From Firmicutes bacterium UBA995 (GTDB lineage: Bacteria; Bacillota; Sulfobacillia; UBA995): a DNA stretch of 12,121 bases. Positions 5,637 to 12,121 of this stretch are shown one piece after another (position 1 is the first letter of the stretch; every line of letters starts with the position of its first letter). Where the stretch lies: positions 6,865 to 18,985 of the forward strand of contig DBBB01000038.1 in the NCBI GenBank assembly GCA_002291985.1, read 5' to 3'. The notes under the pieces are model-generated. The model was not told the DNA's origin. It did no database searches and saw nothing but the letters and a program-made list of their open reading frames with translations. The position numbers and the translations under genes are program-made.

Positions 5637-7348
5637 GCTCGGTGCCCGGAGGGAGTGACCTGGACGGTACGGTGCCCGGTGTAGGTGACTTTCCCGGGAG
5701 GACTGCCGGGTCGCCGGCGAACGTTGCGCCGCTCCGTGTAGTCCACGGGGACTTTCCCCGACCGGCGAGCCTGGCTGTGCCACGCTGCCAGTTCCGCCGC
5801 CTGGCGGAGACTGGCCGGGGGCGCCTCCCGCCCGCCGGTCTTCAGTATCACGTGGGATCCAGGGATTTCCCGGGCGTGGAACCAAAGGTCGCCGGGCGCC
5901 GCATCGCGGAACGTGAGCTGGTCGTTCTCCCGGCTGTTCCGTCCGACCAGCACCGACAAGCCGTCCGGCGTCCGGTATCGGGCAAAAGGGGGCGGCGAGC
6001 CCCGCCGCCGTCCCCCGGTAACCGGGCCCCCGGAGCGATAGCCGCGGGCAGCCATGTCGGCGAGCACCTGGGCGCCATCCGTCCCTGCCGCTAACTCTTC
6101 GAGCCTGGCAACGAGATAAGATCGTTCCGCCTCGAGTTCTGCCCGCCGCCGTTCCCCGGCCGCTTCCGCCCGCCGGGCGTGGTCATACCGCCGGAAGAGT
6201 GCCTGGGCGTTCTCGGCCGGACTCAGGCGGGGGGCAAGCCTTACCACCACCGGCGGCCCGTCCGGGTCGGCCGGGTCCTCGAGCACGGCTTCCTTCAGCT
6301 TGCCCTTGAGGCGATACAGGTTGGCCGTCAGCAACTCCGCGTGACGACGATATTCGTTGCCTGCAGGCGATGCCGAGACCTGACGGGCGACGTCCGCAAG
6401 GAGATCCTGGACGCGACCCAGCTCCCGGTGAAGCGCAGACTCCGCGCGCTCCCGGTCGCGGCGCCGGGCTGCGCGTTGCTTGAGTCGGTCGTACACATGG
6501 TCCAGCATTGCTGCGACTGAGGCGAACTCCCGGCTTCTTCCCGTACCCAGCAGGGGGAATACCCAGAACTCGCCCGGCTCGCCTTCCTCATCCTCGAGCA
6601 GGTTGGGGACGAAGCGACCTTCTTGCCGATCGGCGTCGATGGCCCGGAGCGCGTCCACGAGGCGGGCCGCTCCGGCAGCGTCGAGCCGGGCCGCCGGCTC
6701 TTCCGGGTCGAGCCCGACCCGCAGACAGAGTTGGCGGGCCAGCGTGGGGCTGCCCCCCCGGACCACCCCGGCGAGGTGTCGGGCCAGAGAGGAGGCGGAG
6801 GTCGGTTCGAGCAGGTCGGAGACCTGAAGCCGGTCGATGGGCTCACCGGCGAGGGGAGGGGGAGAGCAATAAGCGATCCCCGGCAGCACCTGTCGGAAAC
6901 GACTTTGTCCCGGGCCGACGCGCCTTATGGCATCGGCAATGCGGCCGTCGGGATGAAGCAAGATGATGTTGCTGTGACGGCCCATGGCCTCGACCACGAG
7001 CGTGCGTTCGCACGGTTCGCCAAATTCGTCGCGGGACGCCACTGCCAGCCGCACGATCCGTTCTCCGGGCACGACGGCAACCCGCAGTAGTCGATGTCCT
7101 TCGAGATGACGGCGGACCAGCGTACAGAAAGCCGGAGGCACAGAGGGTCGGGCGGGCAAGGTCGCCGTGAGGTGAACCCGCGACCACTCCGGCGCCGCCG
7201 AACACAGGACCATGCCCTTCCGCCCCCGCAAGTACACGGCCAGCACCAGTTCGTCACGGTCGGGCTGGTAAATGCGCTCGATACGTCCGCCCTCGAAGGC
7301 CGCGATCTCGCAGGCAGCCGCAGCCATGGTGAGCGCATCGTAGGGCAT
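5615..7348 (-). CDS. rqcH: Rqc2/RqcH family protein (NFACT), ribosome quality control
   Basis: RqcH binds stalled 50S subunits carrying peptidyl-tRNA and recruits tRNA-Ala to add C-terminal alanine tails for degradation; older names are YloA and fibronectin-binding protein FbpA. The 577-residue product has an NFACT-N domain (about 1-170) with the RIERIYQPDRDELVL strand and EAMGRHSNIIL at 120-130, a helix-hairpin-helix region near 180-240, and a charged coiled-coil middle. The hallmark LSPAENAQALFRRY follows. A C-terminal NFACT-R domain (about 455-560) has WFHAREIPGSHVIL and the DYTERRNVRRRPGSPPGKV loop. ATG 7348 is chosen because the family begins there and a GGGAGG/AAAGG ribosome binding site precedes it; a longer frame back to 7426 adds no family sequence. 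Glu96-Arg97 stands at the position of the functional Asp-Arg pair. It diverges from the DUF1405 gene. Confidence 0.95.
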   Translation of the reverse strand: MPYDALTMAAAACEIAAFEGGRIERIYQPDRDELVLAVYLRGRKGMVLCSAAPEWSRVHLTATLPARPSVPPAFCTLVRRHLEGHRLLRVAVVPGERIVRLAVASRDEFGEPCERTLVVEAMGRHSNIILLHPDGRIADAIRRVGPGQSRFRQVLPGIAYCSPPPLAGEPIDRLQVSDLLEPTSASSLARHLAGVVRGGSPTLARQLCLRVGLDPEEPAARLDAAGAARLVDALRAIDADRQEGRFVPNLLEDEEGEPGEFWVFPLLGTGRSREFASVAAMLDHVYDRLKQRAARRRDRERAESALHRELGRVQDLLADVARQVSASPAGNEYRRHAELLTANLYRLKGKLKEAVLEDPADPDGPPVVVRLAPRLSPAENAQALFRRYDHARRAEAAGERRRAELEAERSYLVARLEELAAGTDGAQVLADMAARGYRSGGPVTGGRRRGSPPPFARYRTPDGLSVLVGRNSRENDQLTFRDAAPGDLWFHAREIPGSHVILKTGGREAPPASLRQAAELAAWHSQARRSGKVPVDYTERRNVRRRPGSPPGKVTYTGHRTVQVTPSGHRASALRAD

Positions 7349-7350
7349 GG

Positions 7351-7381
7351 TTGACCTTTCCTCCCGCCATGCTGGTATAAT
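7351..7381 (+). promoter_or_regulatory. Extended -10 promoter for the DUF1405-MATE-dap gene group
   Basis: TTGACC (7351-7356) and TATAAT (7376-7381) are 19 bases apart, and TGG immediately before the -10 box forms an extended TGn element. Both hexamers stand out in GC-rich surroundings. Transcription should begin near 7388. The -35 box lies three bases from the rqcH start codon, so this promoter overlaps the ribosome binding site region of the divergent gene. Confidence 0.65.
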
Positions 7382-7397
7382 GAACTCCGTGAACATC

Positions 7398-8024
7398 ATG
7401 CACCAGGTCAGCGGATTGCTCTGCACAACGGTCAGGCGGCGATGGGCGCTTCGACGGCTGCTGGCGGTGAACGTCCTGGGGGCCGCCTACGGCTTCGTCT
7501 GGTACAGGGACCAACTTGCAGGCGTTCCCTTATGGCTGTGGCCCTTGACCGCCGACAGCCCCATGAGCCTCCTATTCTCCTCCGTGGCCCTGGCTTCCTG
7601 GCTGCGCGGGCGGCGCTTGCCCGTCATCGAGAGCCTGGGCTATCTCGGACTGCTGAAATACGGGTGCTGGACCATGCTGGTCGTCGCGCGTCACTGGGCC
7701 CGCGAAGGGGTCGCCCTGGACATCGACCTGTTCCTCTTCCTCTCCCACGGGTTCATGGCGGTGCAGGCGGTGCTGTTGGCGATGACCCGGGCGCCCGCCC
7801 CGTCGTCTGTCGCCATTGCCTTGCTATGGTATCTGGGAAATGACTACGTCGACTATCTGCATCCGGACACGCCCACCCTTCCGCCCGTGTCAGAACTCGG
7901 CCTGATTCGTCCCATCAGCCTTGCGTCCACGCTGGTCTTTGCGATCATGCTGGCGGGGGTGGCGAGGGGCGTGGGGGGTTGCCGAGGCAGGTCGGCGCCC
8001 AGTAGTGCCCGCCCCCCTTGCTGA
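7398..8024 (+). CDS. DUF1405 integral membrane protein (YpjA-like)
   Basis: The function is unknown; the family is a small polytopic membrane protein found mainly in Bacillota. From ATG 7398 it has 208 residues and about six hydrophobic segments: LLAVNVLGAAYGFVWY, WLWPLTADSPMSLLFS and following, GYLGLLKYGCWTMLVVA, LFLFLSHGFMAVQAVLL, SSVAIALLWYLGNDYVDYL and LASTLVFAIMLAGVARG. The family marks YGFxWY, KYGxW, the SHG segment and NDYVDY are present. A basic run (RRRWALRR) before the first helix suggests a cytoplasmic N terminus. In-frame ATGs at 7347 and 7380 precede or overlap the -10 box and so would fall before the predicted transcript. GTG 7389 is a leaderless alternative. No ribosome binding site is obvious for 7398. 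It precedes the MATE gene by 53 bases and is probably co-transcribed with it. Confidence 0.85.
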   Translation: MHQVSGLLCTTVRRRWALRRLLAVNVLGAAYGFVWYRDQLAGVPLWLWPLTADSPMSLLFSSVALASWLRGRRLPVIESLGYLGLLKYGCWTMLVVARHWAREGVALDIDLFLFLSHGFMAVQAVLLAMTRAPAPSSVAIALLWYLGNDYVDYLHPDTPTLPPVSELGLIRPISLASTLVFAIMLAGVARGVGGCRGRSAPSSARPPC

Positions 8025-8077
8025 CGGCCCGGCCTCCACGCCCGGACCGCCCCTGAACAGGGAAATGAGGTTCCAAC

Positions 8078-9430
8078 ATGCTTGGATCGGCACTCTTCCC
8101 GTCCTCGCCGGAGCGCCGCAGCCAGGTGCTGGCACTGGCCGTACCGGCCATGGGCGAGATGATGCTCCACATGTTCATATGGATCGTGGACACCGCCATG
8201 GTCGGCCGCCTCGGCGCTACCGCCCTCAGCGCGGTAGGTCTGGGCGGTCACGTTTACTTCAGCCTGAGTTTCGTGTTCGGGGCGGTGGGAGTGGGGGTCA
8301 CCGCCCTGGTATCCCGGTGCAAGGGTACCGGCGATCTCGCTACCGCCGCCCGCATTGCCCGCCAGGGCTTGCTGGTCGCGACGGGGCTCGGGGTGGTGCT
8401 GGGCGTCGTGGTCTTTGCCGCGGCGCCGGTGATATTCCGCGATCTTGCCCGCCTGGGAGATGATACAACCCGCCTGGGCGTCCAGTACCTGCGGATTCTG
8501 TGCGCGGGAGCGCCGGTGCTCCTGGCGGGTTTCGCCGCCAATGCGGCGGTGCGGGCGACCGGCAACACCCGGGTGCCGCTCTTCGCCGCAATGCTCGGCA
8601 ATGTGGTAAATGGGGTGCTGGACTACCTCCTCATCTTCGGCGTCCTCGGTTTCCCGAGGCTGGAGGTGGCCGGCGCCGCCGTCGCCGCGGTCCTGGGCCA
8701 GAGTGCGGCGGCCGCAGTGTCCCCTGGCTATCTATTTAGTGGCCGTTCCGGGCTGGCCGTGTCGGGGCCGTGGGCGCTTGAGCGAGACGTCCTCCAACGG
8801 TTGGCCCGGCTGAGCCTGCCCGCTGCGGGTGAGGCCCTGCTCCTGGACGGCGGGCGCATAGTAGTGCAGTTCGCCGTGGCCTCGCTGGGAACGGTGGCGT
8901 TCGCCGCCCACCAGGTTACGGTGGTCGCCGAATCGCTGTCGTTCATGCCCGGGCATGGCTTCGCCATCGCCGCGGCGGTGTTGGCCGGTCAGGGGCTTGG
9001 CGCCGGCCGCCCCGATGACGTCCGCGGGTGGACCGCCGAAGCTACCCGCCTGGCAGGAATGATCATGGGAGGGATGGCCATGATCTTCCTCCTCCTTGCA
9101 CCCGCCATCCTCCGAGCCTTCACTCCCGACCCGGCGGTGGTGGCGCTGGGGGCGGTGTGTCTGAGGATCGCCGCCCCTGGCCAGTTGGCCATCGCTTACG
9201 CCGAGACCCATTCCGGAGCGCTGCGCGGCGCCGGCGATACCCGGGCGGTCATGGCGGCGACGGCGACCGGCATCTGGGCGCTGCGCGTGCCCCTCAGCTA
9301 CCTCGCGGTCTTTGGCCTGGGGCTGGATCTGAGGGCCATATGGGTTATAATGGTGGGCGAGTGGGTGGTGCGAGCCGCCCTGATCCGGAGCGCGTTCGGT
9401 AAAGGGCGTTGGGCCACCATGAAAGTATGA
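8078..9430 (+). CDS. MATE family efflux transporter
   Basis: MATE proteins export drugs or metabolites in exchange for Na+ or H+ across the inner membrane. The 450-residue product has the expected length and about twelve hydrophobic helices. The two homologous halves are visible. The first begins LALAVPAMGEMMLHMF and contains the loop RATGNTR (residues 159-165) followed by NVVNGVLDYLLIFG. The second begins LSLPAAGEALLLDGG and contains LRGAGDTR (382-389) followed by RVPLSYLAVFG. DTAMVGRLG in helix 1 is typical of bacterial DinF/NorM-like members. ATG 8078 follows a TGAGG ribosome binding site by seven bases. The stop overlaps an ATG (ATGA) that precedes the true dapF start. The substrate cannot be read from sequence. 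Its place before dapF and dapL suggests shared transcription and does not show a role in diaminopimelate metabolism. Confidence 0.93.
   Translation: MLGSALFPSSPERRSQVLALAVPAMGEMMLHMFIWIVDTAMVGRLGATALSAVGLGGHVYFSLSFVFGAVGVGVTALVSRCKGTGDLATAARIARQGLLVATGLGVVLGVVVFAAAPVIFRDLARLGDDTTRLGVQYLRILCAGAPVLLAGFAANAAVRATGNTRVPLFAAMLGNVVNGVLDYLLIFGVLGFPRLEVAGAAVAAVLGQSAAAAVSPGYLFSGRSGLAVSGPWALERDVLQRLARLSLPAAGEALLLDGGRIVVQFAVASLGTVAFAAHQVTVVAESLSFMPGHGFAIAAAVLAGQGLGAGRPDDVRGWTAEATRLAGMIMGGMAMIFLLLAPAILRAFTPDPAVVALGAVCLRIAAPGQLAIAYAETHSGALRGAGDTRAVMAATATGIWALRVPLSYLAVFGLGLDLRAIWVIMVGEWVVRAALIRSAFGKGRWATMKV
9346..9351 (+). promoter_or_regulatory. Possible internal -10 element before dapF
   Basis: A perfect TATAAT lies inside the end of the MATE gene, about 94 bases before the dapF start. 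No good -35 hexamer or TGn extension accompanies it, so it is a weak candidate for an internal promoter of dapF-dapL. Confidence 0.25.
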
Positions 9431-9447
9431 AGGAGGGGCCGGACTTG
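9430..9447 (+). promoter_or_regulatory. dapF ribosome binding site and TTG start
   Basis: AAGGAGG (9430-9436), a near-perfect anti-16S match, stands eight bases before TTG 9445. It decides the start against ATG 9427 and TTG 9409, which lie upstream of or inside this element. Confidence 0.8.
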
Positions 9448-10317
9448 CGAGTACCTTTCACCAAGATGCACGGGGTGGGCAATGACTACCTGTTCATCGA
9501 CATGGTCAGCTCTCCCCTGGTCCTGCCCGACTTGCCCGGTCTGGCACGGGCGATGAGCCATCGTCGCCTGGGCGTGGGCGCAGATGGAGTCATCCTGGTG
9601 CTCCCGTCGAAGGAGGCCGACTTTGCCATGCGCACCTTCAACGCCGATGGCAGCGAGGCGGAGATGTGCGGAAACGGTCTTCGCTGCCTGGCCCGACTGG
9701 TATTCGAGCGGGGCCATACCCGGCGCGAGCAGTTCACCGTCGAGACAGGAGCAGGGATCATGCGCCCGGAACTGGTAGTGGAGGGAGGCCGGGTTACGAG
9801 GGTGCGGGTGGACCTGGGTCCACCTCGCCTGGCCCGAGGGGAGATCCCCCTCGCTTCCGACCCTGAGCAGGACGACCGGCCGGTGGTCAGCCAGCGGCTG
9901 GAGGCCGACGGTCGCATATGGTGCTTCACCGCGGTCTCGATGGGCAACCCCCACTGCGTCATCATGGTCCCGGAGGCGCAGGCGGTCGACCTTGAGCGAA
10001 TCGGACCCCGGATCGAATGGCATCCCCTGTTTCCCCGCCGGACCAACGTGGAGTTCGTCCAGGTGATCGACCGCGGGCGGCTCCGCATGCGGGTCTGGGA
10101 GCGAGGCGCGGGAGTGACCGCCGGCAGCGGCACCGGTTCCGCCGCCGCCGCCGTGGCCTGTATCCTGGAAGGCCGGTGCGACCGGCGCGTGCAGGTGGTC
10201 ATGGACGGCGGCGAGGTGGAGGTGGAGTGGCGGGATGACGGCCGGGTTATCCAGACAGGACCGGCCGTGGAAGTGTTCCGGGGGGAGTTCCCCGGGGGAG
10301 GAGAAGGACCATGTTGA
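9445..10317 (+). CDS. dapF: Diaminopimelate epimerase family protein with Ser in place of the second catalytic Cys
   Basis: DapF converts LL- to meso-diaminopimelate for peptidoglycan and lysine without a cofactor, using two cysteines as acid and base. The 290-residue protein has FTKMHGVGNDYLFID at the N terminus, the first catalytic site NADGSEAEMCGNG with Cys75, VSMGNPHCVIMV, and FPRRTNVEFVQV. The second site, normally xACGTGxxA after WERGxGxT, reads WERGAGVTAGSGTGSAAAA, so Ser228 (AGC at 10126-10128) occupies the cysteine position. The remaining motifs are intact and the length is normal, so the gene is not decaying. TTG 9445 is chosen for the strong ribosome binding site and because family members begin at this strand. 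The gene overlaps dapL by seven bases. Function as an epimerase is expected from context, but the altered residue leaves some doubt. Confidence 0.92.
   Translation: MRVPFTKMHGVGNDYLFIDMVSSPLVLPDLPGLARAMSHRRLGVGADGVILVLPSKEADFAMRTFNADGSEAEMCGNGLRCLARLVFERGHTRREQFTVETGAGIMRPELVVEGGRVTRVRVDLGPPRLARGEIPLASDPEQDDRPVVSQRLEADGRIWCFTAVSMGNPHCVIMVPEAQAVDLERIGPRIEWHPLFPRRTNVEFVQVIDRGRLRMRVWERGAGVTAGSGTGSAAAAVACILEGRCDRRVQVVMDGGEVEVEWRDDGRVIQTGPAVEVFRGEFPGGGEGPC
10297..10313 (+). promoter_or_regulatory. dapL ribosome binding site and ATG start
   Basis: GGAGGAG at 10297-10303 lies seven bases before ATG 10311 and within the end of dapF. This supports coupled translation of the two diaminopimelate genes. 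Confidence 0.7.
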
Positions 10318-11573
10318 AGCCGGCAGCCCGGCTGGGACAATTGCCGCCTTACCTGTTCGCGGAACTCGACCGCCGCCGAGAGGCGGCGCGAGCCCGGGGT
10401 CTCGACGTGATCGATCTCGGAATCGGCGACCCTGACCGGCCGACGCCCCCGCCCATCGTCGAGCGGCTCCGGCGCGAAGCCGCCGACCCTCGCCACCACC
10501 GCTATCCTGCCTACGAGGGGTCGGGCCTGTTTCGCCGGACGGTAGCCGATTACTACCGGCGCCGCTTCGGGGTTGACCTCGACCCCGACCGCGAGGTGTT
10601 GGCGGTGATAGGCTCCAAGGAAGGCATCTCCCACCTGATCTGGGCATGGGTCGATCCGGGCGATGCGGTATTGGTGCCCGACCCCGCCTATCCCGTGTAT
10701 CGCACGCAGACCATCCTCGCGGGCGGGCGCCCTGTACCCATGCCCCTTCTGCCCGAACGCGGCTTCTTCCCCGACCTCGCGGCCATCTCTCGCCAAGATC
10801 GCGAGCAAACCCGGCTCATGTTCCTCAACTACCCGAACAACCCGACGGCAGGCGTGGCCACCCGTGAGCAGCTCGGGGAGGCGGTCGATTTCGCGCGGCA
10901 GCAAGGCCTCCTTTTATGTCATGATGCGGCCTATGTCGAGATGACCTACGCGGGCACCATTGCGCCCAGCATCTTTGAGATTCCCGGGGCGAAGGAAATC
11001 GCCGTCGAGTTCTACTCGCTCTCCAAACCGTTCAACATGACGGGCTGGCGCATCGGGGCCGCGGTGGGGAACGCCGAAGCGGTGGCCGCCCTGGGCCGGG
11101 TCAAGAACAACACCGACTCGGGTCAGTTCACGGCCGTTCAGTATGCCGCCGTCGAGGCCCTTACCTGGCCGGGAGGACCCGACTTCATCCAGGAGATGAA
11201 CGCCGTCTATCAGCGAAGACGCGATCTCGCTGCCACCCGGCTCGCAAAGGCCGGCTGGGAGTTGCGGGTACCCGAGGGCACCTTCTATCTGTGGGCTCGC
11301 CCGCCCGGCGTTAGCGATAGCGGGACCTTCGCTGCCGAACTCCTCGAGCGAACCGGCGTCAGTGTTGCTCCCGGGCCCGCCTATGGTCGTCAGGGCGAAG
11401 GCTACGTACGGGTGGCCCTGTGTTGCGAGGAAACTCGCCTGGCCGAGGCGCTTGACCGGATTGCCTCCCTGGTCGGGCGATTTAGCGAGTCAGGGGGAGC
11501 TTGGCGAAAGGAATCCTCGCAGCCAGGTCGAACCACGAAGAGAACCTGGTATGATGTGCCAGGGTCGGGGTGA
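10311..11573 (+). CDS. dapL: LL-diaminopimelate aminotransferase
   Basis: DapL transfers an amino group from glutamate to tetrahydrodipicolinate, giving LL-diaminopimelate in one step; DapF then epimerises it. This 420-residue fold type I PLP enzyme shows IDLGIGDPDRPTP, GSKEGISHLIWAWVDPGD, DPAYPVYRTQT, MFLNYPNNPTAG, CHDAAYVEM and the PLP-lysine site YSLSKPFNMTGWRIG (Lys239). KNNTDSGQFTAVQYAA and GTFYLWARPP follow. The NMTGWR and DSGxFxAVQYAA blocks resemble DapL of clostridia-like Bacillota rather than aspartate aminotransferases, though a broader class I aminotransferase cannot be ruled out from sequence alone. ATG 10311 overlaps the dapF stop and has a good ribosome binding site. About 28 residues after LVGRF are polar and low in hydrophobics, beyond the usual end. 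These codons also contain the likely yicC promoter. Confidence 0.92.
   Translation: MLKPAARLGQLPPYLFAELDRRREAARARGLDVIDLGIGDPDRPTPPPIVERLRREAADPRHHRYPAYEGSGLFRRTVADYYRRRFGVDLDPDREVLAVIGSKEGISHLIWAWVDPGDAVLVPDPAYPVYRTQTILAGGRPVPMPLLPERGFFPDLAAISRQDREQTRLMFLNYPNNPTAGVATREQLGEAVDFARQQGLLLCHDAAYVEMTYAGTIAPSIFEIPGAKEIAVEFYSLSKPFNMTGWRIGAAVGNAEAVAALGRVKNNTDSGQFTAVQYAAVEALTWPGGPDFIQEMNAVYQRRRDLAATRLAKAGWELRVPEGTFYLWARPPGVSDSGTFAAELLERTGVSVAPGPAYGRQGEGYVRVALCCEETRLAEALDRIASLVGRFSESGGAWRKESSQPGRTTKRTWYDVPGSG
11547..11555 (+). promoter_or_regulatory. Extended -10 promoter element for yicC inside the end of dapL
   Basis: TGGTATGAT is a TGn-extended -10 element that differs by one base from the one before the DUF1405 gene. 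The -35 region is poor. Transcription would begin near 11562, leaving a leader of about 15 bases before the yicC ATG. Confidence 0.4.
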
Positions 11574-11576
11574 GCG

Positions 11577-12121
11577 ATGCCGAGGAGCATGACGGGCTAT
11601 GGCCGGGGTGAAGGCCGGACTTCTGACTACCGTGCCGTCATCGAGGTGCGGTCGGTAAACCATCGTTTCTTCGACCTTAACTTGCGCCTGCCCCGGGGCT
11701 ACGGCGCTCTCGAAGAACGGATCCGCGCGGTCGTCCAGGATCAGGTGACCCGAGGCCGGCTTGACTTGTCGCTCGTCCTCGAGCGAAGTGCCGGCGGCGA
11801 TGGTCAGGTTCGGCTGGACACGGCGTTGGCAGAGCGATATCACCAGATGCTTTGTGACCTCGGGCGGCGGCTTGCGCTCTCCGACCCGCCCCGCCTCGAT
11901 ACCATCTTGACCTTGCCGGGCGTGATCACGAACGGGTTTGAAGACGAAGACGTCGAGGCGGCGTACCCAGCGGTGCACGAGGCGCTGGCCGAGAGTATCG
12001 GGCAACTGGTTGCCATGCGCCGGCGCGAGGGGGAACGACTTCACCGCGACCTGGCACATAGACTGGCTCGGCTCGGGCAACTTATGGAAGAGGTTAGCAT
12101 GGCCGCGCCGCGAGCGCTCGA
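11577..12121 (+). CDS. yicC: YicC/YloC family endoribonuclease, N-terminal part (3' end outside window)
   Basis: YicC-family proteins (YloC in Bacillus) are endoribonucleases linked to small-RNA turnover and stationary-phase physiology. The reading frame from ATG 11577 stays open to the window end, giving 181 codons of a protein usually near 290 residues. The diagnostic N terminus MPRSMTGYGRGE is present, then VEVRSVNHRFFDL-like sequence (here IEVRSVNHRFFDLN), VTRGRLDLSLVLER and LTLPGVI, all in the YicC_N domain. The last 40 residues, with MRRREGERLHRDL, start the helical linker toward the DUF1732 domain, which is cut off. A GGGGTGA element just before the start, overlapping the dapL stop, is a fair ribosome binding site; ATG 11589 is a less likely alternative. 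In Bacillus subtilis the same gene lies downstream of the rqcH homologue, which fits this neighbourhood. Confidence 0.93.
   Translation, partial: MPRSMTGYGRGEGRTSDYRAVIEVRSVNHRFFDLNLRLPRGYGALEERIRAVVQDQVTRGRLDLSLVLERSAGGDGQVRLDTALAERYHQMLCDLGRRLALSDPPRLDTILTLPGVITNGFEDEDVEAAYPAVHEALAESIGQLVAMRRREGERLHRDLAHRLARLGQLMEEVSMAAPRAL

Noticed and set aside
7347..7397. Longer N terminus for the DUF1405 protein (ATG 7347 or 7380)
   Set aside because: These starts precede or overlap the TATAAT box and would not be in the predicted mRNA. The added residues are not part of the family's N terminus.
7349..7426. 26-residue N-terminal extension of RqcH
   Set aside because: The family begins at about MPYDALT, and the ribosome binding site at 7355-7365 fits ATG 7348.
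7921..8463. Plus-strand frame bridging the DUF1405 and MATE genes
   Set aside because: The frame spans the end of one membrane protein and the start of another, and its Arg/Gly-rich product has no hydrophobic segments or motif.
9298..10647. Second minus-strand open frame (449 codons) opposite MATE, dapF and dapL
   Set aside because: It spans three convincing plus-strand genes and overlaps another antisense frame; its composition is Gly/Arg/Pro-rich and unlike a folded protein.
9486..10904. Long minus-strand open frame (472 codons) opposite dapF and dapL
   Set aside because: It lies antisense to two clear genes, its product is an arginine/serine/proline-rich shadow with no family motif, and no good start signal precedes it. 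Long antisense frames are expected in GC-rich DNA.
1..12121. tRNA, rRNA, CRISPR arrays, insertion sequences, riboswitches and a PyrR attenuator
   Set aside because: I saw no cloverleaf, direct-repeat array, transposase motif or terminal inverted repeats, and no leader long enough for a riboswitch. A pyr attenuator, if present, would be upstream of the window.

Overview
The window looks like a chromosomal segment from a GC-rich member of the Bacillota (Firmicutes). I judge this from gene content and gene order; base composition is high in G+C by eye and was not computed. The pyrimidine genes include pyrK next to a class 1B pyrD, the NAD-linked dihydroorotate dehydrogenase typical of Firmicutes. 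As I recall, Bacillus subtilis has the same backbone order: pyr operon, then yloA (rqcH), then yloC (yicC). GTG and TTG starts are common and neighbouring genes often overlap by 4 to 8 bases. No mobile element, phage gene, tRNA, rRNA or CRISPR array is visible.

Region 1 (1-4243, plus strand) is the 3' half of a de novo UMP operon: carB (5' end outside the window), pyrK, pyrD, pyrF and pyrE. All junctions overlap (GTGA, an 8-base overlap, TTGA, GTGA), so one translationally coupled mRNA is expected. CarB makes carbamoyl phosphate. PyrD/PyrK oxidise dihydroorotate to orotate. PyrE adds PRPP to give OMP, and PyrF decarboxylates it to UMP.

Region 2 (4236-5527, plus strand) holds an uncharacterised coding stretch of about 100 codons followed, in the same frame and without a stop codon, by a threonine/serine dehydratase (ilvA type) that has its own strong ribosome binding site. 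The 5' part of the unknown stretch seems to need a -1 frame change at a run of six G.

Region 3 (5615-7348, minus strand) is rqcH, the bacterial Rqc2/NEMF homologue of ribosome quality control. It converges on ilvA and diverges from the next gene.

Region 4 (about 7351-11573, plus strand) starts with a clear extended -10 promoter and carries a DUF1405 membrane protein, a MATE-family transporter, dapF and dapL. DapL and DapF are the last two steps of the aminotransferase route to meso-diaminopimelate for peptidoglycan and lysine. DapF has serine where the second catalytic cysteine is expected.

Region 5 (11577 to the end) is the 5' part of yicC, an endoribonuclease-family gene, with a likely promoter inside the end of dapL.

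Most of the window is housekeeping. The parts that most deserve a second look are the DapF Cys-to-Ser change, the stopless ORF in front of ilvA with its slippery G run, and the three AT-rich -10 elements in otherwise GC-rich sequence.
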